Part shown: positions 46,972 through 55,866 of the stretch, piece after piece
How positions within the stretch are numbered: position 1 is the first letter of the stretch
Layout of the letters: each line of letters begins with the position of its first letter
Origin: Achromobacter arsenitoxydans SY8
GTDB lineage: Bacteria; Pseudomonadota; Gammaproteobacteria; Burkholderiales; Burkholderiaceae_B
Direction of reading: 5' to 3'
Assembly: GCF_000236785.1 (NCBI RefSeq)
Contig: NZ_AGUF01000055.1
Span: 1-64,000 of the forward strand
DNA: 64,000 nucleotides
Made by a program: the position numbers and the translations under genes
Notes under the pieces: generated by a model
The model's input: only the letters and a program-made list of their open reading frames with translations
Databases searched by the model: none
Told to the model about the DNA's origin: nothing

Positions 46972-47867
46972 GCGCTTCGGATCGTCCCGCTCACCTGACC
47001 GAACCGCGCTGGGTGCGCGGCGTTCTGCTGTTCATCGCGCTTGGGTTCCTGGCGCTCTTTCTGCTGGTGCCGCTGGCGGCGGTGTTCGCCGAGGCGTTCC
47101 GCAAAGGCTGGCAGCTGTACCTGGATGCCATCGTCGAGCCCGACGCCTGGGCGGCCATCCGCCTGACGCTGCTGGTCGCCGCGATCGCGCTGCCGGTGAA
47201 CCTGGTATTTGGCGTGGCCGCGGCCTGGGCCATCACCAAGTTCCAGTTCCGCGGCAAGCAGTTCCTGATCACGCTGATCGACCTGCCGTTCTCGGTGTCG
47301 CCCGTGGTGGCCGGCCTGGTTTTCGTGCTGCTGTTCGGCACGCAGGGCTGGTTCGGCGAATGGCTGCAGGCCCACGACATCAAGATCGTCTACGCCGTGC
47401 CCGGGATCATCCTGGCGACGCTGTTCGTCACCTTTCCCTTCGTAGCGCGCGAACTCATTCCGCTGATGCAGGCGCAGGGCAGCGAAGAAGAGCAGGCCGC
47501 GCTGACCCTGGGCGCCAGCGGCTGGCAGATCTTCTGGCGCGTGACGCTGCCCAACATCAAGTGGGGCCTGCTGTACGGCGCCATCCTGTGCAACGCGCGG
47601 GCCATGGGCGAGTTCGGCGCGGTGTCGGTGGTGTCCGGCCAGATCCGCGGGCTGACCAACACCATGACGCTGCACGTAGAGATTCTCTACAACGAATACC
47701 AGTATTCCGCGGCGTTCGCCGTCGCCTCGCTGCTTGCCCTGCTGGCGCTGGTGACGCTGGTGGCTAAGAACGTGATCGAGTGGCGCAACGCGCGCCTTTT
47801 GCAGGGCGCGGGCCAGCCGGTGGAGTATCCCGGGCCCGCGGTGGCCATCAAGCCGGCGGTCGCCTGA
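46968..47867 (+). CDS. cysW: Sulfate ABC transporter permease CysW
   Basis: The 299-residue permease partners CysT. The EAA loop is [28 protein letters not shown] near residue 178. [21 protein letters not shown] and [16 protein letters not shown] are CysW blocks. The ATG at 46968 overlaps the cysT stop. A longer open frame starting inside cysT is an artefact of the same strand. cysA follows after 27 bp, with AAGGAG before its ATG. Confidence 0.95.
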   Translation: MSASDRPAHLTEPRWVRGVLLFIALGFLALFLLVPLAAVFAEAFRKGWQLYLDAIVEPDAWAAIRLTLLVAAIALPVNLVFGVAAAWAITKFQFRGKQFLITLIDLPFSVSPVVAGLVFVLLFGTQGWFGEWLQAHDIKIVYAVPGIILATLFVTFPFVARELIPLMQAQGSEEEQAALTLGASGWQIFWRVTLPNIKWGLLYGAILCNARAMGEFGAVSVVSGQIRGLTNTMTLHVEILYNEYQYSAAFAVASLLALLALVTLVAKNVIEWRNARLLQGAGQPVEYPGPAVAIKPAVA

Positions 47868-47894
47868 CGCGACGCGCCGGCCAAGGAGACAGGC

Positions 47895-48959
47895 ATGAGT
47901 ATCGAAGTACGCAATCTATCCAAGCGTTTCGGCCAGTTCCGCGCGCTGAACGATGTGTCGCTGCACATCGAGACCGGCGAGCTGGTGGCGCTGCTGGGCC
48001 CGTCGGGCTGCGGCAAGACCACGCTGCTGCGCATCATTGCGGGCCTGGAGTCGGCGGATTCCGGCAGCGTGCTGTTCGCGGGCGAGGACGCGACCGCGGT
48101 GGACGTGCGCCAGCGCCAGGTCGGATTCGTGTTCCAGCACTACGCCCTGTTTAAGCACATGACGGTGTTCGAGAACGTGGCCTTCGGCCTGCGCGTCAAG
48201 CATCGTTCGCAGCGCCCGCCGGAAGACCAGATCAAGCGCAAGGTGCATGACTTGCTGGGTCTGGTGCAGCTGGATTGGCTGGCCGACCGCTATCCGGCGC
48301 AGCTGTCCGGCGGCCAGCGCCAGCGTATCGCGCTGGCGCGCGCGCTGGCGGTCGAGCCGCGGGTGCTGCTGCTGGACGAGCCCTTCGGCGCGCTGGACGC
48401 CAAGGTGCGCAAGGAACTGCGCCGCTGGCTGCGCCGGCTGCACGACGAACTGCACGTCGCCAGCGTGTTCGTTACGCACGACCAGGAAGAGGCGCTGGAA
48501 GTGTCGGACCGGGTGGTGCTGATGAACGCCGGCCGCATCGAACAGGTCGGCACGCCCCGTGAAGTCTGGGAAGGCCCGGCCACGCCGTTCGTTTATGGCT
48601 TCCTGGGCGACGTGAACCAATTGCAGGGCAGCGCCGCGCGCGGCGTGTGGGAAGGCGCGGGCCTGTCGCTGCCGGCGCCCGATCTGGGCCAGGCCGATGC
48701 CCAGCGCGCCATCGCCTATGTGCGGCCGCATGAGTTCGAGATCGAGCGCTATCGCGCCGACGCCGGAGGCATTCCAGTGCGGCTGTCGCACGCCTATCTG
48801 GCCGGACCCAGCGCCTACCTGGAACTGGCCCGCCAGGACACCGACGCCATCATCGAGGCCGAGGTTCCCGAGTCGCTGTACCAGGAGCTGAACCTGCGGG
48901 ACGGCGAAATTCTTCTCGCGCGGCCCCGCCGGGCGCGCATCTTCGCGGTGCAGCCATGA
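47895..48959 (+). CDS. cysA: Sulfate/thiosulfate ABC transporter ATP-binding protein
   Basis: The 354-residue ATPase powers sulfate import. Walker [12 protein letters not shown] is at residues 36-46, the signature [15 protein letters not shown] is near 137, and Walker [13 protein letters not shown] is near 157. [13 protein letters not shown] is the switch region. The C-terminal 110 residues form the TOBE-like regulatory domain of the CysA type. Its stop overlaps cysH by ATGA, which joins transport directly to assimilation. Confidence 0.97.
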   Translation: MSIEVRNLSKRFGQFRALNDVSLHIETGELVALLGPSGCGKTTLLRIIAGLESADSGSVLFAGEDATAVDVRQRQVGFVFQHYALFKHMTVFENVAFGLRVKHRSQRPPEDQIKRKVHDLLGLVQLDWLADRYPAQLSGGQRQRIALARALAVEPRVLLLDEPFGALDAKVRKELRRWLRRLHDELHVASVFVTHDQEEALEVSDRVVLMNAGRIEQVGTPREVWEGPATPFVYGFLGDVNQLQGSAARGVWEGAGLSLPAPDLGQADAQRAIAYVRPHEFEIERYRADAGGIPVRLSHAYLAGPSAYLELARQDTDAIIEAEVPESLYQELNLRDGEILLARPRRARIFAVQP

Positions 48960-49699
48960 CGACTACCGATGTTTCCGTTGAACTGGACGCGGGCCTGGCG
49001 GCTCGCTGGCGCGACCTGACGGCGCGCCTGGCCGATATCCGGCGGCGCTATCCGGACGCTGCGCTGGCGTCGTCGCTGGCGGCCGAGGACATGGTGCTGA
49101 CCCACGCCATCTACGACTCTGGCCTGGATCTGGAAGTGTTCACACTGGACACCGGCCGGCTGCACGCCGAGACGCTGGGCGTGCTGGACGCCGTGCGCGA
49201 GCGCTATGGGCGCGAGGTCACCGTGTACCGGCCGATTGCGGCGGCGGTCGACGAGCATGTGGCCGCGCATGGCGCCTTTGCGTTCTACGAAAGCGTGGAA
49301 CTGCGCAAGGCCTGTTGCCAGATCCGCAAAGTCGAGCCGCTCAAGCGCGCGCTTGCGGGCCGCGGCGCCTGGATCACCGGGCAGCGGCGCGCGCAGTCCA
49401 CGACGCGCGGTGAGCTTGCGCTGGAAGAAGACGACAAGACCTTCGGCCTCTACAAGTTCAACCCGCTGGCCGACTGGAGCGAGGAAGACGTGTGGTCCGC
49501 CATCCGCGCGCTCGGCATTCCCTACAACCCGCTGCACGACCAAGGCTATCCGTCTATCGGTTGCGAACCCTGTACGCGGGCGATCCGTCCCGGCGAGGAC
49601 CTGAGGGCAGGGCGCTGGTGGTGGGAATCGTCGGATTCCAAGGAATGCGGCCTGCATGCGGGCAACCGGGTAATCAGTATCGCGGCGCGCGGCGATTGA
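48956..49699 (+). CDS. cysH: Adenylylsulfate reductase (APS reductase, 4Fe-4S type)
   Basis: The 247-residue enzyme reduces activated sulfate to sulfite using thioredoxin. Cys120-Cys121 and Cys203-x-x-Cys206 are the four ligands of the 4Fe-4S cluster that marks APS reductases; the PAPS-specific form lacks them. The catalytic cysteine is Cys231 in [15 protein letters not shown] near the N-terminus is the PP-loop region. APS use fits with cysDN lacking a CysC kinase domain downstream. It overlaps cysA and precedes cysD by 41 bp. Confidence 0.95.
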   Translation: MTTTDVSVELDAGLAARWRDLTARLADIRRRYPDAALASSLAAEDMVLTHAIYDSGLDLEVFTLDTGRLHAETLGVLDAVRERYGREVTVYRPIAAAVDEHVAAHGAFAFYESVELRKACCQIRKVEPLKRALAGRGAWITGQRRAQSTTRGELALEEDDKTFGLYKFNPLADWSEEDVWSAIRALGIPYNPLHDQGYPSIGCEPCTRAIRPGEDLRAGRWWWESSDSKECGLHAGNRVISIAARGD

Positions 49700-49740
49700 C
49701 GCGGCCCACTCAATTCGAAATCTGTTTTAGGGGAATACCT

Positions 49741-50649
49741 ATGTCTGCTGTGATCCAACGCAGCCACCTGGATTGGCTGGAATCCGAAGCAATATTCATC
49801 TTGCGCGAGGTCGCCGCCGAATGCGAAAAGCCCGTGCTGCTGTTCTCGGGCGGCAAGGACTCCGTGGTGCTGCTGCGCTTGGCCGAAAAGGCGTTCAGGC
49901 CGGGCCGCTTTCCGTTCCCGTTGATGCACATCGACACGGACCACAACTTCGATGAAGTCATCGCCTTCCGCGACGCGCGCGCGGCCGAGCTGGGCGAAAC
50001 CCTGATCGTGCGCAGCGTCGAAGACTCCATCAAGCGCGGCAGTGTCGTGCTGCGCCGCGAAACCGATTCGCGCAACGCGGCGCAGGCCGTGACGCTGCTT
50101 GAGGCGATCGAGGAATTCGGTTTCGACGCCTGCATCGGCGGCGCCCGCCGCGACGAGGAAAAGGCGCGCGCCAAGGAACGCATCTTTTCATTCCGCGACG
50201 AATTCGGCCAGTGGGACCCCAAGGCCCAGCGGCCGGAGCTGTGGAGCCTGTTCAACACCCGCGTGCACCGCGGCGAGAACATGCGCGTCTTCCCGATCTC
50301 GAACTGGACCGAGCTGGACGTCTGGCAGTACATCCAGCGAGAGCAGCTGGCGCTGCCGTCTATCTATTATGCGCACGAGCGCGAGGTGGTGCGCCGCAAG
50401 GGCCTGCTGGTGCCGGTCACAAGGCTGACGCCGCCGGCGGACGGCGAACAGGTCGAGCGCCTGTCCGTGCGATTCCGCACGGTGGGCGACATTTCCTGCA
50501 CCTGCCCGGTCGCTTCCGACGCCGGCGACACCATGGCCATCATCGCCGAGACCGCGGTGACGGACATCACCGAGCGCGGCGCCACGCGCATGGACGACCA
50601 GACTTCCGAGGCCTCAATGGAGCGCCGCAAGAAGGAAGGCTATTTCTGA
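49741..50649 (+). CDS. cysD: Sulfate adenylyltransferase subunit 2
   Basis: The 302-residue catalytic subunit forms APS from sulfate and ATP. The PP-loop LLFSGGKDSVVLLRLAEKAF is at residues about 34-53. HIDTDHNFDEVI, GARRDEEKARAKERIFS and the C-terminal SMERRKKEGYF are CysD blocks. The start is the ATG at 49741 after AGGGGA. A longer frame in cysH is spurious. It pairs with CysN, encoded 41 bp downstream. Confidence 0.97.
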   Translation: MSAVIQRSHLDWLESEAIFILREVAAECEKPVLLFSGGKDSVVLLRLAEKAFRPGRFPFPLMHIDTDHNFDEVIAFRDARAAELGETLIVRSVEDSIKRGSVVLRRETDSRNAAQAVTLLEAIEEFGFDACIGGARRDEEKARAKERIFSFRDEFGQWDPKAQRPELWSLFNTRVHRGENMRVFPISNWTELDVWQYIQREQLALPSIYYAHEREVVRRKGLLVPVTRLTPPADGEQVERLSVRFRTVGDISCTCPVASDAGDTMAIIAETAVTDITERGATRMDDQTSEASMERRKKEGYF

Positions 50650-50690
50650 ATGCATGACGCGCCGGCGCAGGCCGGCGCCTGGGGAACCAC

Positions 50691-51989
50691 ATGAACGCAC
50701 TGAACGATTCCTTTCTTTCCGGCGCCGACACGGGCGTGTTGCGCTTGATCACGGCGGGCTCCGTCGACGACGGTAAATCCACACTGATCGGCCGCCTGCT
50801 GTACGACAGCAAGGGCGTCTTCGCCGATCAGCTCGATGCGATCTCGCGCGCCAAGCACAAGCGCGTGGCCGGCGACGGCATCGACTTTTCGCTGCTGACG
50901 GACGGCCTGGAAGCCGAGCGCGAGCAGGGCATCACCATCGACGTCGCATACCGCTACTTTTCCACGCCCACGCGCAAGTTCATCATTGCCGACGCGCCGG
51001 GCCACGAGCAATACACCCGCAACATGGTGACCGGCGCCTCGACGGCCGACGTCGCCGTCATCCTGATCGACGCGACCCGCGCCGCCGACGGCAAGCTGCT
51101 GCCGCAGACCAAGCGGCACAGCACGATCGCGCGCCTGCTGGGCATACGCCACATCGTGGTCGCGGTGAACAAGATGGACCTGGTGGACTGGGACCGCGCG
51201 GTGTTCGAACGCATCCGCGACGCTTATGCGGATCTTGCGGCCAAGCTGGGCATCGCGCATTTCGACGCGCTGCCCCTGTCGGCGCTCAGCGGCGACAACG
51301 TCGTCACGCTGTCGCCCAAGACGCCTTGGTACGAGGGGCAGCCCCTGTTGGCGCTGCTCGAATCACTGGACCTGTCGGCCGACGGCCGGGCCCTGCCGCT
51401 GCGCTTCCCGGTGCAATGGGTGGCGCGCCATGGCGGCGATCGCACGGACGATTTCCGCGGCTACGCGGGCCGCGTCGCAAGCGGCGTGCTGCGCCCGGGC
51501 GACGAGGTGACGGTGCAGCCATCCGGCGTGGCCGCGCGGGTGCAAGAGCTGCGGGCTTTCGACCGCGCGCTCGACGAGGCGGTGGCAGGCGATTCGATCA
51601 CGCTGGTGCTGGACCGCGATGTCGACGTGTCGCGCGGCGACGTGATCGTGCACACGGCGGCGCCAGCGCAGGTGTCGCGCGAGTTCGAGGCCGAGCTCTG
51701 CTGGCTGGATGCGCAAGCCTTGAATCCCGCGCGCAAGTACCTGCTCAAGTCCGGCACGCGTCTGACGTCGGCGAAGGTGCGCGCGGTGCTGTCGCACCGG
51801 GACATTCATGAACTGCAGGAAGTCGAGAATACGGAAGGCACTTTGCGCATGAACGACATCGGGCGCGTCACGCTCACGACGCGCGAGGCTTTGGCGGTCG
51901 ACCGCTACGACGATGTCGCCGCCACGGGCGCTTTCATCCTGATCGACGAGGCGACGCACCAGACCGCGGCGGCGGGTATGTTGCGCTAG
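50691..51989 (+). CDS. cysN: Sulfate adenylyltransferase subunit 1 (GTPase)
   Basis: The 432-residue GTPase drives APS formation by CysD. GSVDDGKSTLIGRLLYDSK is the G1 loop, DAPGHEQYTRNMVTGAS is G3, and NKMDLVDW is G4. A beta-barrel domain 2 and a third domain follow, ending at residue 432, so no APS kinase (CysC) domain is fused. That agrees with an APS-reducing CysH. It is the last gene of the sulfate run, closed by a long terminator. No sulfite reductase gene (cysI or cysJ) lies in the window. Confidence 0.97.
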   Translation: MNALNDSFLSGADTGVLRLITAGSVDDGKSTLIGRLLYDSKGVFADQLDAISRAKHKRVAGDGIDFSLLTDGLEAEREQGITIDVAYRYFSTPTRKFIIADAPGHEQYTRNMVTGASTADVAVILIDATRAADGKLLPQTKRHSTIARLLGIRHIVVAVNKMDLVDWDRAVFERIRDAYADLAAKLGIAHFDALPLSALSGDNVVTLSPKTPWYEGQPLLALLESLDLSADGRALPLRFPVQWVARHGGDRTDDFRGYAGRVASGVLRPGDEVTVQPSGVAARVQELRAFDRALDEAVAGDSITLVLDRDVDVSRGDVIVHTAAPAQVSREFEAELCWLDAQALNPARKYLLKSGTRLTSAKVRAVLSHRDIHELQEVENTEGTLRMNDIGRVTLTTREALAVDRYDDVAATGAFILIDEATHQTAAAGMLR

Positions 51990-52006
51990 GTTTACAGCAG
52001 CATGAA

Positions 52007-52044
52007 AACAACGCCGCCGGCGCCTCGGCGGCGTTGTTGTTTTT
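52007..52044 (+). terminator. Intrinsic terminator of the sulfate operon
   Basis: An 11-bp or longer GC-rich stem (52009-52019 with 52026-52036), extended by A-T pairs, ends in a T5 run after one G. Confidence 0.93.
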
Positions 52045-52164
52045 CGTCCAAATCCAATGCTGGCGCGGCTTTCCGGGGCATATCGCCTGGTGAAAACGAT
52101 TTGTTCCGCCGTTGCCTGCGTCTTGCGGTAAAGTTGGACTGTCTTACGGAAAGGCTTTTGGTGC

Positions 52165-52193
52165 TTGTCAAAACCACTGTGTTTTTGTACAGT
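52165..52193 (+). promoter_or_regulatory. Sigma70 promoter of the radical SAM gene, probably leaderless
   Basis: TTGTCA (52165-52170), a 17-bp spacer, and TACAGT (52188-52193). The expected start is 7-8 bases on, at about 52200-52201, which is the A of the ATG. No ribosome site lies before that ATG, so a leaderless mRNA is likely. Confidence 0.65.
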
Positions 52194-52194
52194 A
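52175..52194 (+). promoter_or_regulatory. LexA (SOS) box
   Basis: The 20-mer has the core CTGT-N8-ACAG and ends in ACAGTA, agreeing with the E. coli consensus TACTGTATATATATACAGTA at 15 of 20 places, including the CTG and CAG half-site cores. It overlaps the spacer and -10 element of the promoter, where a repressor would block transcription. Confidence 0.7.
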
Positions 52195-52200
52195 GTTTTC

Positions 52201-53607
52201 ATGGCACGCACCGATCATTCTTTTCCCGCCGGTTCTGGGTCCCCGGCTGCCGCCCCCGCCGCCTTGCGCGGTCGGGGTGCGGTTACTAATGTTCGGCATC
52301 GCTTTCAAAGCGATGACCGCGTGCAGATCGACGACGGCTGGTCCGCGTCCGGTTTGCCCGCCGACTTCATTGATTCCGTCCCCGATAATTCTCCGCTGGC
52401 CGGTTCTTCTGGTTCGCGGGTCATCCCCATCCTGCCCGACACGCGCTCGGTCCCGCCCGCTCCCAAAACCACGGTCACGGCGGAAGAGGCGCGCAAGATG
52501 CTGTCGCGCAACGATTCCCCGGATATTCCCTTTGACGTCGCCGTCAATCCCTACCGCGGGTGCGAACACGGCTGCGTGTACTGCTATGCCCGGCCCACGC
52601 ACTCCTATCTGGGCTATTCGCCCGGCCTGGACTTCGAAACCCGCCTGGTCGCCAAGGCCAACGCCGTAGAGGCCCTGCGTGCCGAACTCTCCCGGCCCGG
52701 CTACAAGCCGTCGCCCATCAACATCGGTTCTGCCACGGACGCCTATCAGCCCATCGAGCGCGACTGGCGCCTTACCCGGGGCATGCTCGAACTCATGCTG
52801 GAAACCCGGCATCCCGTCACCATCGTCACGAAGAACGCGCTGGTCGCCCGCGACCTGGACCTGCTGGCGGCGCTGGCCGAACAGAACCTGGCGGTCGTCT
52901 ACATCAGCATCACGACGCTGGATGCGGGCGTGGCGCGCACGCTGGAACCGCGCGCGGCCGCGCCCTGGCGCCGCCTCGAAGCCGTACGCAGCCTGACTGA
53001 CGCCGGCGTGCCGGTGGGCGTGCTGGTGGCGCCCGTCATTCCGTTCATCAACGACGACTCCATGGAGCACATCCTGCAGGAAGCCAAGGGGGCCGGCGCG
53101 CATTACGCCAGCTACACCGTCTTGCGGTTGCCCTGGGAGGTCAAGACGCTCTTTCAGGATTGGCTCAACGCCCATTACCCGGACCGTGCCCAGCGCGTGC
53201 TGCATCGCATCGAAGACCTGCGCAACGGCCGCCGCAATGACCCCAATTTCGGTTCCCGCATGCGCGGCACCGGCATTTGGGCCGACCTGCTGCGCCAGCG
53301 GTTTTCGGTGGCCACGCGCAAGCTGGGCCTGAACCGCACCCGGTTGGCGCTCGATTGCAGCCGTTTCCAGCCGCCGGCCCTGCCCGGAGCCTCGTCGCCG
53401 CTGTTCGACCCTGTCGCGGCGGGTGTGCAGCAGGCGTCGGCCTGCGGCCCGGCGTCCGCTTCCACCGATTTCCTATCCCCGGTTGGCGCGCAAGCGTCTT
53501 CAGGGGTCCCTTTTCCCGGCGGCTTGCCCGCGGTCGGCGGCGCTTACGGGCGCGGCGCGCGGCAGTTGCGCGCAATGGCGGCCGGGCAGTTGTCTTTGTT
53601 CGATTGA
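52201..53607 (+). CDS. Radical SAM protein, PA0069 family
   Basis: The gene encodes 468 residues. The cluster motif C-x3-C-x2-C is at Cys121, Cys125 and Cys128 in RGCEHGCVYCYAR. INIGSATDAYQPIE and SITTLDAGVARTLEPRA are further blocks of the PA0069/Rv2578c group. This group is named SPL-like by some because of similarity to spore photoproduct lyase, but the reaction is not known. The last 80 residues are a low-complexity Pro/Ala/Gly/Ser region ending AAGQLSLFD, in which QLSLF resembles a beta-clamp binding peptide. The start at 52201 is set by the promoter position. The SOS box upstream suggests DNA-damage induction, and PA0069 is listed among LexA targets in P. aeruginosa from memory. Confidence 0.85.
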   Translation: MARTDHSFPAGSGSPAAAPAALRGRGAVTNVRHRFQSDDRVQIDDGWSASGLPADFIDSVPDNSPLAGSSGSRVIPILPDTRSVPPAPKTTVTAEEARKMLSRNDSPDIPFDVAVNPYRGCEHGCVYCYARPTHSYLGYSPGLDFETRLVAKANAVEALRAELSRPGYKPSPINIGSATDAYQPIERDWRLTRGMLELMLETRHPVTIVTKNALVARDLDLLAALAEQNLAVVYISITTLDAGVARTLEPRAAAPWRRLEAVRSLTDAGVPVGVLVAPVIPFINDDSMEHILQEAKGAGAHYASYTVLRLPWEVKTLFQDWLNAHYPDRAQRVLHRIEDLRNGRRNDPNFGSRMRGTGIWADLLRQRFSVATRKLGLNRTRLALDCSRFQPPALPGASSPLFDPVAAGVQQASACGPASASTDFLSPVGAQASSGVPFPGGLPAVGGAYGRGARQLRAMAAGQLSLFD

Positions 53608-53679
53608 CCGCCGGCTGCTGTTGCCGCGGACGCCAGGGCGCTTAGCCCCGGCTCTGGAACGTTTATCCAAGGAGTTCCC

Positions 53680-54141
53680 ATGAACACCGCTGATTTGTCT
53701 GTCCTGCCGGATGAGCTTGTTGTCTCCCTGAATCCGTTGCGCCGCGGCGCCAACCGGGCTCGCGACCTGTGCGTCAGGCTGACAGGCCTGGCCATGCCCT
53801 GGAGCGCATCCGCCGCAGGCGGCGCTTCCGGCCAGCGCGTGCGGTCCCGCAACATGCCGGCCCGCTGGCCGTTCCCGCCATCGCCCGCTCCGGCGGATGA
53901 TTTGGCGGGCGTTCCGGTGGCGGGCATTCCCGCGGCGGGCGTTCCCACTGCCGCGCCCGCGGCGCCTGTTGCCCCGGCCGCCGCGCCGGCAGTCCGCGAT
54001 CAATGCCTTGGCGACGCCAAGGCCGGCGCGGCAGCGAATCAGGTCACCCTGAAGGCCATGATTATCGACGTGGTGCTGGTGCTTGCCTGGGGCGCCATGA
54101 TCCCCGGCCTGATGTGGCTGGGCGTGGCGGGCGGTTTCTGA
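53680..54141 (+). CDS. Hypothetical tail-anchored membrane protein
   Basis: The gene encodes 153 residues behind an excellent AAGGAG site, 72 bp after the radical SAM gene and on the same strand with no terminator between, so it may share the SOS-controlled promoter. The N-terminal 60 residues are soluble and moderately basic. Residues about 65-105 are a Pro/Ala/Val/Gly linker with GVPVAGIPAAGVP repeats. A polar stretch with one Cys follows, then a single hydrophobic helix (about 126-149) ends the protein. I know no family. The shape (soluble head, flexible linker, tail anchor) would suit an inner-membrane effector. An overlapping minus-strand frame is less convincing. Confidence 0.6.
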   Translation: MNTADLSVLPDELVVSLNPLRRGANRARDLCVRLTGLAMPWSASAAGGASGQRVRSRNMPARWPFPPSPAPADDLAGVPVAGIPAAGVPTAAPAAPVAPAAAPAVRDQCLGDAKAGAAANQVTLKAMIIDVVLVLAWGAMIPGLMWLGVAGGF

Positions 54142-54180
54142 CCGGCAGGCCGCCAGGCCATTCCGGTATCCCTGGGAGGC

Positions 54181-55053
54181 TCAGCTTGAGCCCAGCAGGA
54201 TCACGCCAGCCAGGATGGACAGGCAGCCGGCCAGACGGCCAGGCCCGACCTTTTCGCGCAGCAGGAACATGCCAGCCAGCGTGCCCAGCATCATCGACAT
54301 TTCCCGGGCGGGCGCCACCAGGCTCAGTGGAGCGCCGTTGCGCAGCGCGTACAGCACCAGGATGTAGCCCAAAGGCGACAGAAAGCCCACCGCCAGCGCC
54401 AGATGCCAGTAGCCGCGCATGGATTCCCAGGCCTGGGCGGGACGGCGCAGCATGTGCGGCGTCATCATGGCGGTGCGTGTGACGCAGGTGAACCAGTCGA
54501 ATAGCACCGGACTGATCAGCAGCACCTTCACGCCATAGGCGTCCACCACCGTATAGGCGGCAATGAACAGGCCGATCACCACGCCCCAGCGCACGCCCAC
54601 CCAGGCCTGCGCATGCTTGAAGATCGCCAGCCGTCCCTGGGTGGCGATCAGCAGGACGCCGATCACCACGCACAGCATGCCGGCGATGCCGGTGCTGGTG
54701 GCGGGTTCGCCAAGCAGCAGGAAGGCGCCGGTGGTGGAAAGCAGGGGGCCCGTGCCGCGGGCAATCGGATACACCACCGACAGGTCAGCCACTTGATAGC
54801 CGCGCTGCAGGCACAGGCTGTAGCCCAGATGCAACAGGCTGGACGTGAGGATGGCTCCCACTACGGGCCAGGTCCAGGTCATGCCGTCATGCATCAGCAC
54901 CCAGATCACCCACGGGGCGTAGAGCACCGAGGCGCACAGGCCGTAAGCGAAGACAAAAGGCGCGCCCACCATGGCCGCACGCTTGGCGAGCAGATTCCAC
55001 GTCGCGTGGGCCATTGCCGCCAGGACAACCAATAACAGGGACGTGTACGACAT
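54181..55053 (-). CDS. EamA-family (DMT) transporter
   Basis: The 290-residue protein has ten hydrophobic helices in two EamA repeats of five (about 5-140 and 150-288). Loop sequences such as AHATWNLLAKRA near the start, VVYPIARGTGPLLSTTGAFLLLGE in the first repeat and LVAPAREMSMMLGTLAGMFLLREK in the second are typical of drug/metabolite transporters. It is read opposite to both neighbours and converges on the tail-anchored protein gene. Substrate is unknown. Confidence 0.88.
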   Translation of the reverse strand: MSYTSLLLVVLAAMAHATWNLLAKRAAMVGAPFVFAYGLCASVLYAPWVIWVLMHDGMTWTWPVVGAILTSSLLHLGYSLCLQRGYQVADLSVVYPIARGTGPLLSTTGAFLLLGEPATSTGIAGMLCVVIGVLLIATQGRLAIFKHAQAWVGVRWGVVIGLFIAAYTVVDAYGVKVLLISPVLFDWFTCVTRTAMMTPHMLRRPAQAWESMRGYWHLALAVGFLSPLGYILVLYALRNGAPLSLVAPAREMSMMLGTLAGMFLLREKVGPGRLAGCLSILAGVILLGSS

Positions 55054-55156
55054 GGGAAACAGCGCCAGATGACGTGTTTGTTACAGAAGGGTGAAGGGTA
55101 CCGCAAAGCGAGTGCAAGGCGCACATGTTACCCGAGGCCTCGGGCATTTTTTGGTG

Positions 55157-55362
55157 TAGAATCATTGGTTTGCCAAATCTCATCCTCTCGTTGCGGCACG
55201 AGCATCGCGATCAGCCCACCGGAATATCCGGCGAGCCGAATGCAATGCACACGCAACTGGCCGGATGTGGCTGGTTTTTTGCAGCCACATGAACGCCAGG
55301 CGTGAACAACATCGAACGGCAAAAGTCTTAGCCCGCAAACGCATGATGATCTAGGAGTTCTA
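55157..55362 (+). promoter_or_regulatory. Candidate promoter -10 and long structured leader of rplS
   Basis: TAGAAT at 55157-55162 is a plausible -10 element without a good -35. It would give a leader of about 195 nt before the rplS ribosome site. The leader can fold: CCGGAATATCCGG is a short dyad, and 55265-55273 pairs with 55282-55290 over 9 bp around a GTTTTTTG loop. The remaining bases of the 309-bp gap (55054-55156) hold nothing I can name. Autogenous control by L19 or another ribosomal protein is possible but unproven. Confidence 0.4.
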
Positions 55363-55743
55363 ATGAACCTCATCGCTATCCTGGAACAGGAAGAAATTGC
55401 CCGCCTGACCGGCGGTCAAGCCAAGCCTGAATTTGCTCCTGGTGACACCGTCATCGTGAGCGTGAACGTCGTTGAAGGCACCCGCAAGCGCGTGCAGGCT
55501 TTCGAAGGCGTCGTCATCGCCAAGCGCAACCGCGGCCTGAACTCCGCGTTCACCGTGCGCAAGATTTCGTCGGGTGAAGCCGTGGAACGTACGTTCCAGC
55601 TGTACTCGCCGCAAATCGCCGGCATCGAAGTCAAGCGCCGCGGCGACGTGCGCCGCGCCAAGCTGTACTACCTGCGCTCGCGCTCGGGCAAGTCGGCTCG
55701 CATCAAGGAAAAGCTGGTCAGCAAGCAAGCCTCCGCGGCTTGA
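55363..55743 (+). CDS. rplS: 50S ribosomal protein L19
   Basis: The 126-residue protein sits at the 30S-50S interface. The core pattern [37 protein letters not shown] is clearly L19, with [21 protein letters not shown] and the basic C-terminal [22 protein letters not shown]. The end is slightly longer than in E. coli. In most proteobacteria rplS follows rpsP-rimM-trmD; here it is preceded by an unrelated minus-strand gene and has its own leader and terminator. Confidence 0.98.
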   Translation: MNLIAILEQEEIARLTGGQAKPEFAPGDTVIVSVNVVEGTRKRVQAFEGVVIAKRNRGLNSAFTVRKISSGEAVERTFQLYSPQIAGIEVKRRGDVRRAKLYYLRSRSGKSARIKEKLVSKQASAA

Positions 55744-55822
55744 TCGCTTATCGGTACACGGCCCCGCCAGTGTCGGACGTTCACGCCAATCCGCGTTTCC
55801 GTCCGGCACGGGTTTCCGGGTT

Positions 55823-55850
55823 AAAAAGGCACCTGCGAGGGTGCCTTTTT
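55823..55850 (+). terminator. Intrinsic terminator after rplS
   Basis: An 11-bp stem (55823-55833 with 55840-55850), A5 on the left and T5 on the right, with a 6-base loop. It lies 17 bases before the Nudix gene. Confidence 0.93.
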
Positions 55851-55866
55851 CTATTTTCTGAGCCGA

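Noticed and set aside
52165-52200. An earlier in-frame start for the radical SAM gene
   Set aside because: The codons before 52201 are the promoter and LexA box themselves, so translation from there would be incompatible with the transcript.
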